Positions 27,055-35,446 of a stretch of DNA of 64,000 bases are shown here, in pieces. The notes beneath the pieces are model-generated. The model searched no databases. It was not told the DNA's origin and saw nothing but the letters and a program-made list of their open reading frames with translations. Source of the DNA: Pseudomonas wuhanensis (lineage in GTDB: Bacteria > Pseudomonadota > Gammaproteobacteria > Pseudomonadales > Pseudomonadaceae). The stretch covers positions 3,100,001 to 3,164,000 of the forward strand of contig NZ_CP117430.1 of assembly GCF_030687395.1 (NCBI RefSeq), given 5' to 3'. Each line of letters starts with the position of its first letter. Position 1 is the first letter of the stretch. A program made the position numbers and the translations under genes.

Positions 27055-28161
27055 TCAGCTCCCGCTCTGGTCAAACCCGGTGAAAAAACTCGCCACGTGC
27101 TCGGCGTCCAGCGCCTGCAGAGTTGGCGGATTCCAGCGCGGGTTCTTGTCTTTGTCGATCAGCAAGGCGCGCACGCCTTCGATCAGGTCGCCGCGTTCGA
27201 ACCACTGGCGATCCAGGTGCAGTTCGAGGGCGAAGCACTGTTCCAGGCTCAGGTGTCGACCGCGCCGCAGCATTTCCAGGGTCACGCCCATGGCCAGGGG
27301 TGAACGGCTTTCCAGCAAGTCGGCGGTGGCCATGGCCCACTCATGGCTGTCGGCGACGGTCACTTCACGCAGTTGTTCCACCATACTCGGCACATCGGGC
27401 AGGGCGAAGAAGTGATCGATGACCGGCCGCAATGCCGCTAATGGCGCAGCCGGCAGTTGTTGCACGGCGAGTTTCGCCAGCAGACCTTGAAGGTCCTTCA
27501 ACGGCGTTTCGTGCCATTGGAGCTGATCGAGTTGCTCGTCCAGAGTACCCAGCTTGTTGCTTTCCAGGTACCAGTCGGCCAGGCCGCAATAGAGCGCGTC
27601 GGCGGCACGAATCTGCACGCCAGTGACGCCGAGATAAATGCCCAGCTCACCGGGAATACGCGGCAGGAAGTGGCTGCCACCAACGTCCGGGAAATAACCG
27701 ATGGCCACTTCCGGCATCGCCAGACGACTGCGCTCGGTGACCACCCGCAAATCGGCGCCTTGCACCAGCCCCATGCCGCCGCCCAGCACAAAGCCGTCCA
27801 TCAAGGCCAGGACCGGTTTGCGATAGTGATGGAGGGTGAGGTCGAGGGCGTACTCCTCGACGAAGAAGTCTTCGTGCAGGGTGTCGCCGCTTTTGAAACT
27901 GTCGTACAGCGAGCGGATATCGCCGCCGGCACAGAAAGCTTTCTCGCCAGCACCGCGCAACACCACCGCATGCACCTGCGGATCCTGTGCCCAGGCATCG
28001 AGCTGCTGTTGCAGACTGCGGACCATGTCCAGGGTAATGGCGTTGAGGCCGGCGGGGCGGTTGAGGGTCAGGTGACCGATGTGATTGCGAACCTCGGCCA
28101 ACACTTCGTTTTGCGTGGCGTCCATGGGCTGTGTTGTCGGGGATGAAACCTGAGCAGTCAT
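27055..28161 (-). CDS. 3-hydroxyisobutyryl-CoA hydrolase (HIBCH type)
   Basis: A 368-residue ECH_2-branch crotonase, about 100 residues longer than ordinary hydratases because of a helical C-terminal extension. Diagnostic segments are GGDIRSLYD, GGGMGLVQGADLRV, then MPEVAIGYFPDVGGSHFLPR with the Glu and Asp expected for the hydrolase. It releases free 3-hydroxyisobutyrate from its CoA ester in valine catabolism. The start is ATG 28161 with GGGAG just upstream. It is first in the two-gene minus-strand operon. A perfect 14-bp palindrome lies 36 bp upstream. Confidence 0.92.
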   Translation of the reverse strand: MTAQVSSPTTQPMDATQNEVLAEVRNHIGHLTLNRPAGLNAITLDMVRSLQQQLDAWAQDPQVHAVVLRGAGEKAFCAGGDIRSLYDSFKSGDTLHEDFFVEEYALDLTLHHYRKPVLALMDGFVLGGGMGLVQGADLRVVTERSRLAMPEVAIGYFPDVGGSHFLPRIPGELGIYLGVTGVQIRAADALYCGLADWYLESNKLGTLDEQLDQLQWHETPLKDLQGLLAKLAVQQLPAAPLAALRPVIDHFFALPDVPSMVEQLREVTVADSHEWAMATADLLESRSPLAMGVTLEMLRRGRHLSLEQCFALELHLDRQWFERGDLIEGVRALLIDKDKNPRWNPPTLQALDAEHVASFFTGFDQSGS

Positions 28162-28633
28162 CACTAACTCCCTGCTTTTATTGTTCTTTATAGAGAAGCT
28201 CGCGCGCGAGCGATGCTGGATCGTATCAGTGCAAATTTGTGATGTACAACCGGGATACGTGCAGGTGCTGTTTGCATATTTGCCTTAAGGGAAGGCTGCG
28301 ATCTTTAGCTCTTTCCTTTGATCTTTAACCCCATCCGGCAATCAACGACAGAATCGGCTGTGAAAGCTCTTCGTTCAGCGCAGTTGAGCTGTCTGGACAG
28401 GGGCTTACGACACCCGTGGCCCCCAGGCAATTGGCATTCTGGCGGTCCATTTCAAGCACTTGCGATCAAGCGCCTGGAATGGACTGCACCCCAACGACTG
28501 ATTAGACCCAGTCGAAAACAACAACAAATACGGCTGCGGTGAATGCCGCATCGACTCTCTGCCCCTGTCAAAAAGTGTGGTGCGGCGCAGGCGCCAAGCC
28601 GCGATAAATCCAAATAATCCGGGACTCTAGAAG
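28162..28633. other. 472-bp divergent intergenic region
   Basis: It holds promoters for the valine-like operon (minus) and the amino acid transporter operon (plus), none of which I can pin to a box. Two sequence features are visible. A perfect palindrome GCTCGCGCGCGAGC lies at 28198-28211. A fragment of a common Pseudomonas repeat (GAAGGCTGCGATCTTT...TTGATCTTT) lies at 28291-28326. No convincing gene was found. Confidence 0.6.
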
Positions 28634-29413
28634 ATGAATATCAAATGGCTGACCTTACCGGCATTGGCTCTGCTGTGCTGCTCCACCGGCGCCAGCGCCA
28701 AAGAGTGGAAAGAGCTGCGCTTTGGTGTGAACCCCAGTTACCCACCTTTTGAATCCACCACCGCCGATGGCGGCGTGCAAGGGTTCGGCGTGGACCTGGG
28801 CAACGCAATCTGCGCCGAGCTGAAAGTGAAGTGCGTATGGGTCAGCAATGACTTCGACGGGCTGATCCCGGCCCTCAAGGCGGGCAAGTTCGACGCCATC
28901 GAGTCGTCGATGACCGTCACCGACGCACGTAAAAAACAGATCGACTTTACCGATCGTCTGTACGCCGGACCGACCGCTATCGTCACCCGCAAGGATTCCG
29001 GGTTGTTGCCCACCGCCGAATCGCTGCGGGGCAAGACCATCGGTTACATGCAGGGCACGATTCAGGAAACCTACGCCAAGGCCAAACTGGCACCGGGCGG
29101 GGTGAAATTGCGCGCTTATCAGAATCAGGATCAGGTCTACGCCGACCTGGTTTACGGACGTCTCGATGCATCGATCCAGGACAAGCTGCAAGCGCAGATG
29201 AGCTTCCTGCCGTCGCCGCAAGGAGCGGACTTCCAGAACAGCGAAGGCATCAGCGACCCGCTGGTGCCGTCGGAAATCGCCATTGGCGTGCGCAAGGACA
29301 ACGAAGAACTCAAAGGCATGCTCAACGCCGCCATCAAGGCCCTGCATGAAAAGGGCATCTACGCACAGATCCAGCAGAAGCATTTCGGCGATCTGGACCT
29401 CTACAACAACTGA
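28634..29413 (+). CDS. Basic amino acid ABC transporter, periplasmic binding protein
   Basis: A 259-residue protein. A signal peptide (hydrophobic MNIKWLTLPALALLCC core, cleavage after GASA) precedes a family-3 solute-binding fold: LRFGVNPSYPPFEST, GFGVDLGNAIC, FDGLIPALKAGKFDAIESSMTVT and the ATVTR-like ligand strand AIVTRKDSG. It resembles the HisJ/ArgT/ArtJ group that binds arginine, ornithine, lysine or histidine. It is the first gene of a six- to seven-gene set ending with arginine-family catabolic enzymes, which supports arginine, citrulline or ornithine as ligand. Confidence 0.92.
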   Translation: MNIKWLTLPALALLCCSTGASAKEWKELRFGVNPSYPPFESTTADGGVQGFGVDLGNAICAELKVKCVWVSNDFDGLIPALKAGKFDAIESSMTVTDARKKQIDFTDRLYAGPTAIVTRKDSGLLPTAESLRGKTIGYMQGTIQETYAKAKLAPGGVKLRAYQNQDQVYADLVYGRLDASIQDKLQAQMSFLPSPQGADFQNSEGISDPLVPSEIAIGVRKDNEELKGMLNAAIKALHEKGIYAQIQQKHFGDLDLYNN

Positions 29414-29488
29414 TCCTCGCGCCCGAACGCTGCGTCCTGGTAACAGGCGCAGCGCTTGCAAACGGGCGCCTCAAGACAGGTGACTGGC

Positions 29489-30214
29489 GTGAATTCCTTC
29501 CTGAATCTGATCGGGGTCGATCTTTCGGCCCTGCAAGGCTATGGCCCCTTGTTGCTGCATGGCACCTGGGTCACCCTCAAATTGTCGGCGCTGTCACTGC
29601 TGGTGAGCATGGCGCTGGGGCTGCTCGGCGCGGCGGCCAAACTGTCGCCGTTGAAGCTGTTGAACTTGCCTGCCACTTTCTACACGACGCTGATTCGCGG
29701 CGTGCCGGACCTGGTGCTGATGCTGCTGATTTTCTACAGCCTGCAAGGCTGGCTGAGCAGCCTGACCGAGGCCATGGGTTGGCCTTACATGGAAATCGAT
29801 CCGTTTGTAGCCGGTATTGTCACCCTCGGCTTTATCTACGGCGCGTATTTCACCGAGACCTTTCGCGGGGCGATCCTCAGCGTGCCAAGCGGCCAGCAGG
29901 AAGCCGCCGCGTGCTTTGGTTTGAGCCGCTGGCAGCGTTTTCGCTTCGTGGTGTTCCCGCAGATGATGCGGTTCGCCTTGCCGAGCCTGGGCAACAACTG
30001 GCTGGTGCTGCTCAAGGCCACGGCGCTGGTGTCGATCATCGGGTTGTCAGATTTGGTCAAAGTCGCTCAGGAAGCCGGAAAAAGCACTTTCAACATGCTT
30101 GATTTCCTGCTGCTGGCAGGGGCGCTGTATCTGTTGATCACCAGCGCGTCGACCTACGTATTGCGTGTGCTTGAACGACGTTATAACCAGGGCGTGCGGG
30201 GGATGGCGCGATGA
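29489..30214 (+). CDS. Basic amino acid ABC transporter permease (HisQ-like)
   Basis: About 241 residues, five membrane helices, with the permease EAA loop (GQQEAAACFGLSRWQRFRFVVFPQMMR) that contacts the ATPase. The start is probably GTG 29489, preceded by AGGTGA; a TTG further up (29456) is also possible. The stop overlaps the ATG of the partner permease by four bases. Confidence 0.9.
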   Translation: MNSFLNLIGVDLSALQGYGPLLLHGTWVTLKLSALSLLVSMALGLLGAAAKLSPLKLLNLPATFYTTLIRGVPDLVLMLLIFYSLQGWLSSLTEAMGWPYMEIDPFVAGIVTLGFIYGAYFTETFRGAILSVPSGQQEAAACFGLSRWQRFRFVVFPQMMRFALPSLGNNWLVLLKATALVSIIGLSDLVKVAQEAGKSTFNMLDFLLLAGALYLLITSASTYVLRVLERRYNQGVRGMAR

Positions 30215-30921
30215 TCGAGTTGATTGCCGAATACTGGCAACCCTTTCTGTTCAGCGACGGCTATAGCCTCACTGGATTGGCGATGACCTTGTGGCTGTTG
30301 GTGGCAAGCATCGTGATGGGTTTCTTCCTCTCGCTGCCGCTGGCAATCCTTCGAACCTCACGCTGGGGCCTGCTGCGCTGGCCGGTTCAGCTGTTTACTT
30401 ATGTGTTTCGTGGCACGCCGCTGTATATCCAGTTGCTGATTTGCTACAGCGGAATCTACGGCATCGCCGTGGTCCGCTCGCAACCACTGCTTGAAGCGTT
30501 CTTTCGCGATGCGATGAATTGCACCTTGCTCGCCTTCACGCTCAACACCTGCGCCTACACCGTGGAAATCTTCGCCGGGGCGATTCGCAGCATTCCTTAC
30601 GGTGAAATCGAGGCGGCCCATGCTTACGGCTTGAGCGGCTGGCGCCTGTACCTGCGGCTGATCCTGCCTTCGGCGTTGCGCCGGGCGCTGCCGTATTACA
30701 GCAACGAAGTGATCCTGATGTTGCATGCCACGTCGGTGGCGTTCACCGCGACCATCCCCGACATTCTCAAAGTCGCCCGGGACGCCAATGCCGCGACCTT
30801 CATGACCTTTCAGGCCTTCGGCATTGCCGGCCTGCTGTACCTCGCACTGTCGTTCGGGCTGGTCGGCGCGTTCCGCCTGGCAGAAAAGCGTTGGTTGAGC
30901 TTCCTCGGGCCGGCGCACTAA
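30211..30921 (+). CDS. Basic amino acid ABC transporter permease (HisM-like)
   Basis: A 236-residue second permease with five hydrophobic helices and an EAA loop (YGEIEAAHAYGLSGWRLYLRLILPSAL). Start and upstream stop overlap (ATGA), so the two permeases are translationally coupled, as expected for a heterodimeric membrane pore. Confidence 0.92.
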   Translation: MIELIAEYWQPFLFSDGYSLTGLAMTLWLLVASIVMGFFLSLPLAILRTSRWGLLRWPVQLFTYVFRGTPLYIQLLICYSGIYGIAVVRSQPLLEAFFRDAMNCTLLAFTLNTCAYTVEIFAGAIRSIPYGEIEAAHAYGLSGWRLYLRLILPSALRRALPYYSNEVILMLHATSVAFTATIPDILKVARDANAATFMTFQAFGIAGLLYLALSFGLVGAFRLAEKRWLSFLGPAH

Positions 30922-30977
30922 TTCCTCTTTTCATCCAGAGCAGCGTCGCAGCAGGCGCTGTTGCAGGAGACTTATGC

Positions 30978-31739
30978 ATGTACAAACTCACGGTTGAAAA
31001 TCTGTACAAACGTTTTGGTGACAATGAAGTGCTCAAAGGGGTCTCGTTGAACGCACGGGCCGGCGATGTAGTGAGCATGATCGGTGCCAGCGGTTCGGGT
31101 AAAAGCACCATGCTGCGCTGCATCAATTTTCTGGAGCGGGCGGACGAGGGCGCCATCGAACTGGACGGTGAGCGCGTCATCACTCGCCCGGGCGCTGGCG
31201 GCATGCGAGTCGCCAACCCGGCGCAGTTGCAGCGTTTGCGCACACGCCTGGCGATGGTGTTCCAGCATTTCAATCTGTGGAGCCATCTGACCGTACTGGA
31301 AAACATCATACTGGCACCGTGTCGGGTACTGGGTGTCAGCCGCAAGGCCGCTGAAGACAGCGCGCGGGCGTATCTGGACAAGGTCGGTTTGCCGCAACGG
31401 GTGGCCGATCAATACCCGGCGTTTCTGTCCGGCGGGCAACAACAGCGCGTGGCGATTGCCCGGGCGTTGGCCGTGGAACCGGAGATTCTGTTGTTCGACG
31501 AGCCGACCTCGGCGCTCGACCCGGAACTGGTGGGCGAGGTGCTGAAGGTGATTCAGGCGCTGGCCGAAGAAGGCCGGACCATGTTGATGGTGACCCACGA
31601 AATGGGCTTTGCCCGGCAGGTGTCCAGCCAGGTGTTGTTCTTGCATCAGGGGCGGGTCGAGGAGCAAGGTGACGCAACCATCCTCGACCAGCCAAAGAGT
31701 GAACGTTTACAGCAATTCCTATCGGGTCGTTTGAAGTGA
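30978..31739 (+). CDS. Basic amino acid ABC transporter ATPase (HisP-like)
   Basis: A 253-residue ABC ATPase with Walker A GASGSGKST, Q-loop VFQHFNLW, signature LSGGQQQR, Walker [14 protein letters not shown] and the switch His in VTHEMGFA. The start ATG 30978 has CAGGAGA eight bases upstream. It energises import through the two permeases upstream. Confidence 0.94.
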   Translation: MYKLTVENLYKRFGDNEVLKGVSLNARAGDVVSMIGASGSGKSTMLRCINFLERADEGAIELDGERVITRPGAGGMRVANPAQLQRLRTRLAMVFQHFNLWSHLTVLENIILAPCRVLGVSRKAAEDSARAYLDKVGLPQRVADQYPAFLSGGQQQRVAIARALAVEPEILLFDEPTSALDPELVGEVLKVIQALAEEGRTMLMVTHEMGFARQVSSQVLFLHQGRVEEQGDATILDQPKSERLQQFLSGRLK

Positions 31740-31751
31740 GGCAAGACGTAC

Positions 31752-32231
31752 ATGGCGGATATCCGCGATATGTCGATTGTGCTTGATCGTATCGATCAGG
31801 CCATCATCGAAGTGCTGCGCCACGAAGGGCGCATCACTTATCAAAAGCTGTCCGAGCGCGTGCACCTGACGCCCAGGCCGTGCCTGGAACGGGTGCGCAA
31901 ACTCGAACAGCTCGGGGTTATCCGTGGCTACGGCGCGATTCTCGATGAAAAAAAACTGACACCGGGGCTGTCGCTGCTGGTGTTGGTGGCGTTGTCGAAC
32001 CAGAGTGGGCGGTCGGCGCAAAAGGCTTTTGAGGCCAAGGTCCGTGGTTGTCCGCAGGTGCTGGAATGTCGCTTGATCAGCGGCGCGTTCGACTACAGCC
32101 TGCGCATGCGTTGCCGGGACATGGAGCATTACCGGGTGCTGACCGAAGTCTGGTTTGATGACCCGGAATTGCACATTGATAAGCTGGTCAGCCATCCGGA
32201 ACTGGCGATGGTCAAGACCACGATGGAGTAA
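31752..32231 (+). CDS. Lrp/AsnC-family transcriptional regulator
   Basis: A 159-residue protein. The N-terminal helix-turn-helix (LDRIDQAIIEVLRHEGRITYQKLSERVHLTPRPCLERV split over residues ~11-50) is followed by the beta-alpha RAM ligand domain. It is 12 bp after the ATPase gene in the same direction. Relatives sense amino acids, so it probably controls this transporter and catabolic operon in response to arginine, citrulline or ornithine. Confidence 0.9.
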   Translation: MADIRDMSIVLDRIDQAIIEVLRHEGRITYQKLSERVHLTPRPCLERVRKLEQLGVIRGYGAILDEKKLTPGLSLLVLVALSNQSGRSAQKAFEAKVRGCPQVLECRLISGAFDYSLRMRCRDMEHYRVLTEVWFDDPELHIDKLVSHPELAMVKTTME

Positions 32232-32248
32232 TGAGCACCGCAATCCCC

Positions 32249-32276
32249 TGTGGGAGCGAGCAAGCCCGCTCCCACA
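32249..32276. repeat. Minimal REP hairpin
   Basis: Two REP heads (TGTGGGAGCG and CGCTCCCACA) are fused around only a few bases, giving a 28-bp hairpin 18 bp after the Lrp-type gene. It may be a collapsed doublet. It could attenuate transcription into the next two genes. Confidence 0.75.
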
Positions 32277-32451
32277 GTGGTTTTGTAGTGTGTTCAGATG
32301 CCGGGATTGACGATTCCCGAGCCTCGCCGAATCGGCTGAATGGAACAAAATCTTCAGCCATTTCCATCATCCCCAAAGCCCTTAACAACCGGGTTTTTCC
32401 ATCGCCGAAACAGACAATGAGTGCCTCTCAACCCTCATTGAATCTGTGCCC

Positions 32452-33402
32452 ATGCAAACCACCAATACCGTTTTGATGATTCGCCCGACACGTTTCTCGT
32501 TCAATCAGGACACGGCGGCGAACAACCGTTTCCAGCGCCCGGCCAGTGTGTCCGAGGACGTGCAGCTCAAGGCCCTGCAAGAGTTCGACGGCTACGTCGC
32601 CGCGCTGCGCAGCCACGGTGTCGAAGTGCTGGTGCATAACGACCTCGAAGCCCCGCACACCCCCGATTCGATCTTTCCCAACAACTGGTGGAGCAGCCAC
32701 CCCGACGGCACGTTGGTGCTGTACCCGATGCAGGGCCACAACCGGCGTCTGGAGCGCGATAAGGGTGTGCTCGACTGGCTGCGGGACGAATACCGGGTCG
32801 AGCAGTTGCTGGATCTTTCCAGCCTGGAACAGCAGGAAGTGTTCCTCGAAGGCACTGGCAGCATGGTGCTGGATCGACAGCAGCGGATTTGTTACGCCGG
32901 CTATTCCACGCGTACCCACGTTCGGGCGCTGGATCAACTGGTCGACCATTTGGGTTACGAGCTGTGCGCCTTCAATGCGGTGGACCGCCAAGGCGTGGCG
33001 ATTTATCACACCAACGTGATGATGAGTGTCGGCACGCGGCTGGCCATTGCCTGCCTGGCGTCTGTCGCTCACCCAGCTGAACGCCAAGCCCTGCGTTCAC
33101 GGCTGGAAGACAGCGGTAAAAAGGTCATTGCCCTGGACTGGGCACAACTGGAGTCGTTCGCCGGCAACATGCTGGAAGTCCACACCACAGCGGGGGAACC
33201 CTTGCTGGTGATGTCTCGCACGGCCTGGCAATCGCTGGATGCCGATCAGCGTCGTTTGATCGAAACCCACACTACGCCGCTGCCGGTGAACATCGACACC
33301 ATCGAACGCATCGGTGGCGGCAGCGCTCGCTGCATGTTGGCCGAAGTCTATTTATCTAAACGGCTGCCTGAACATCAGTCTGCCCAGGAGCAAGTGCGAT
33401 GA
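32452..33402 (+). CDS. ctlX: CtlX-like amidinohydrolase (arginine deiminase-related)
   Basis: A 316-residue guanidino-group-modifying-fold protein. It has MIRPTRFSFN at the N-terminus, SIFPNNWWSSHPDGTLVLYPM near residue 75, an IYHTNVMM segment with the catalytic His, and the nucleophilic Cys in GGGSARCMLAEVYL near the C-terminus. CtlX-type proteins are linked to citrulline use; they differ from true arginine deiminase in length. The start is ATG 32452 (a GTG two codons upstream also fits). Its stop overlaps the AstA-like gene by four bases, so the pair acts together. Confidence 0.82.
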   Translation: MQTTNTVLMIRPTRFSFNQDTAANNRFQRPASVSEDVQLKALQEFDGYVAALRSHGVEVLVHNDLEAPHTPDSIFPNNWWSSHPDGTLVLYPMQGHNRRLERDKGVLDWLRDEYRVEQLLDLSSLEQQEVFLEGTGSMVLDRQQRICYAGYSTRTHVRALDQLVDHLGYELCAFNAVDRQGVAIYHTNVMMSVGTRLAIACLASVAHPAERQALRSRLEDSGKKVIALDWAQLESFAGNMLEVHTTAGEPLLVMSRTAWQSLDADQRRLIETHTTPLPVNIDTIERIGGGSARCMLAEVYLSKRLPEHQSAQEQVR

Positions 33403-34433
33403 TCGTCCGTCCTGCAACACCGGCAGATTTGCCGGCACTGTTGGCCCTGGCCCATAGCGCCGGGACCGGTTTGACCACCTTGCCGGCCGATGCGGCGCGT
33501 TTGAGCCAGCGTCTGGAATGGGCGGCGAAAACCTTTGCAGGCGAGGCCGAGCGCGGCGATGCCGACTACCTGTTTGTGCTGGAGAACGACCATCAAGAAG
33601 CGGTCGGCATCTGTGCCTTGGCGGGCGCTGTCGGTTTGCGCGAGCCCTGGTACAACTATCGACTGGGCCTATTTGTTGCCGCGTCGAAAAACCTTGGGAT
33701 CAATCAGCAACTGCCGACGTTGTTCCTCGGCAATGACATGACCGGCCACTCGGAACTGTGTTCGCTGTTTTTGCATGCCGATCACCGCAGCGGTCTGAAT
33801 GGCCGCTTGTTGTCGAAGGCGCGGTTCCTGTTTCTGGCGGAATTTCGTCAGCACTTCGGTGACAAGGTGATTGCAGAGATGCGCGGCTATTCGGACGAAG
33901 AGGGTGTTTCACCGTTCTGGGAAGGTCTGGGGCGGCACTTTTTCAAGATGAATTTCGCCGACGCCGACTACCTGACGGGCCTTGGCAACAAAACCTTTAT
34001 CGCCGAACTGATGCCCAAGTTTCCGTTGCCGACCTGCCTGTTGCCTGAGGCAGCGCGAGCGGTTATCGGTCGCGTGCACCCCAACACCGAACCGGCACTG
34101 GGCATGCTCAAGGCGGAAGGCTTCGAGCATCGGGACTACATCGATATCTTTGATGGCGGGCCGCTGATCGAATGCGCCACCGGCGACATTCGTGCGGTGC
34201 GCGACAGTCAGGTGCTGCAACTGAGCATTGGTACGCCAGGAGAGCAGGCGGCGACGTACCTGATTCACAACCGCCAGTTTGCCGAGTGCCGGATTACGGC
34301 GGCACCGGCGCGAGTCGCCGCCGGTACTTTGATCGTCGATGCGCAAACGGCGAAAACATTGGGGTTGAGTGCCGGGGCGTCGGTGCGCGCGGTGAGCCTG
34401 GCGGTGCCGGTGCAGCAGCAATCTGCTGCCTAG
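33399..34433 (+). CDS. Arginine/ornithine N-succinyltransferase-like protein (AstA family)
   Basis: A 344-residue AstA-family acyltransferase with MIVRPATPADLPALLALA, YRLGLFVAASKNLGI, ELCSLFLHADHRSGLNGRLLSKARFLFLAEF, EMRGYSDEEGVSPFWEG and the RVHPNTEPAL segment. AstA/AruF enzymes succinylate arginine (and ornithine) at the alpha-amino group in the AST pathway. The rest of that pathway is not here, so this is a stand-alone paralogue. Coupled to the CtlX-like gene, it may succinylate ornithine made from citrulline or arginine. Confidence 0.85.
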   Translation: MIVRPATPADLPALLALAHSAGTGLTTLPADAARLSQRLEWAAKTFAGEAERGDADYLFVLENDHQEAVGICALAGAVGLREPWYNYRLGLFVAASKNLGINQQLPTLFLGNDMTGHSELCSLFLHADHRSGLNGRLLSKARFLFLAEFRQHFGDKVIAEMRGYSDEEGVSPFWEGLGRHFFKMNFADADYLTGLGNKTFIAELMPKFPLPTCLLPEAARAVIGRVHPNTEPALGMLKAEGFEHRDYIDIFDGGPLIECATGDIRAVRDSQVLQLSIGTPGEQAATYLIHNRQFAECRITAAPARVAAGTLIVDAQTAKTLGLSAGASVRAVSLAVPVQQQSAA

Positions 34434-34440
34434 TGAATCC

Positions 34441-34572
34441 TGTGGCGAGGGGGCTTGCCCCCGTTCGACTGCGCAGCAGTCGCAGATAAGGTCATGAGGT
34501 ATGCCTGGAAAAACTCGATAGCAGGTTCTGGGGCCGCTTCGCGACCCAACGGGGGCAAGCCCCCTCGCCACA
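34441..34572. repeat. REP doublet, type 2 (GTGGCGAGGG)
   Basis: Inverted units TGTGGCGAGGGGGCTTGCCC and its complement, 132 bp end to end with a longer inner stretch than the copy at 14427. It separates the converging AstA-like and HPP genes. Confidence 0.85.
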
Positions 34573-34589
34573 AAAGCCTGCCGCTTCCA

Positions 34590-35288
34590 TTAGGCTCTAC
34601 TGCTCAGCACTTCACCAATGCTACGGCGCTTGGCATGCAACTCACTGGCATGGATCAGTTGTTCGAGGTCTTCGGGGGTGACGTCGTAGAAGGCCTCCAT
34701 GTCGGCGAGGGCCAGTTTCAGATCCGCGGCGGTGATTGCCTGGCTGTCGGTGGCGTGCATCATTAGCGGCGCCGGTTCGCTGGCGCGTTTGGGGTAACGG
34801 ATGCGCGTCAGATTGTTGTATGCCAGTGCGCTGAGCAGCATCGTCGAGGCGCTGAGCATCACCGGGCCGAGGGCTTTCCACCCCATGGCGATGGTCGCCG
34901 GGTCTGCCACCACCATAAGCAACGCCAAGGCACCGGCCGGTGGGTGCAGGCAACGCAACCAGCACATCAGAATCAGTGCCATGCCCGCCGCGAGGCACGC
35001 GCTGCCGAGGGTGCGTCCGAGCACGTGAGCGACCAGCAGCGAGACCACCCCCGCGCAGAGGTAACCGCCAAGAATCGACCACGGCTGGGCAAGCGCACCC
35101 GAGGACACGGCGAACAACAGCACCGCCGAGGCCCCCAACGGACCGATCAGATGCAGCGCCACGTCGATGCCGAACACCTTGCCGCAGAGCCAGACGCTGA
35201 ACATCGTCCCCAAGGCCATGCCGATAGCGGCGCGGCTCCATTCTGAAGGACGGGTATTAATGGCGGCAGGTAACCAGCGAGCAAACAT
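34590..35288 (-). CDS. HPP-family inner-membrane protein
   Basis: About 232 residues. Four to five hydrophobic helices include the family name-giving HPP motif in CWLRCLHPPAGALALLMVV and the LIGPLGASAVLLF segment; a soluble helical C-terminal tail follows. Members of this family have been linked to nitrite transport in plastids and cyanobacteria, but most bacterial ones are uncharacterised. I start it at ATG 35288 (MFARWLPAAI), because a transcription terminator lies inside the longer frame that begins at 35426. Confidence 0.82.
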   Translation of the reverse strand: MFARWLPAAINTRPSEWSRAAIGMALGTMFSVWLCGKVFGIDVALHLIGPLGASAVLLFAVSSGALAQPWSILGGYLCAGVVSLLVAHVLGRTLGSACLAAGMALILMCWLRCLHPPAGALALLMVVADPATIAMGWKALGPVMLSASTMLLSALAYNNLTRIRYPKRASEPAPLMMHATDSQAITAADLKLALADMEAFYDVTPEDLEQLIHASELHAKRRSIGEVLSSRA

Positions 35289-35318
35289 GAGGCAAACGGT
35301 CCGTATAAAAATCGAGAC

Positions 35319-35353
35319 AAAAAAAAGGCTTAGCTGGGATACCCAGAAAGCCC
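35319..35353 (-). terminator. Rho-independent terminator after the MFS gene
   Basis: On the minus strand GGGCTTTCTGGG and CCCAGCTAAGCC pair across a short loop and are followed by eight T. It ends the MFS transcript about 95 bp after its stop and immediately upstream of the HPP start. Confidence 0.8.
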
Positions 35354-35446
35354 TTGAAAGAGTTCCAACTATTGGGGGAGGAACGCCGCACAGTGTGCCG
35401 ATCAATCCTGATGCTGACAAATTCATATTAATGCAGCTTCAGTGCA

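Noticed and set aside
28318..28542. A 74-codon open frame in the gap before the transporter operon
   Set aside because: No ribosome site, no recognisable sequence, and it begins within a dispersed repeat fragment.
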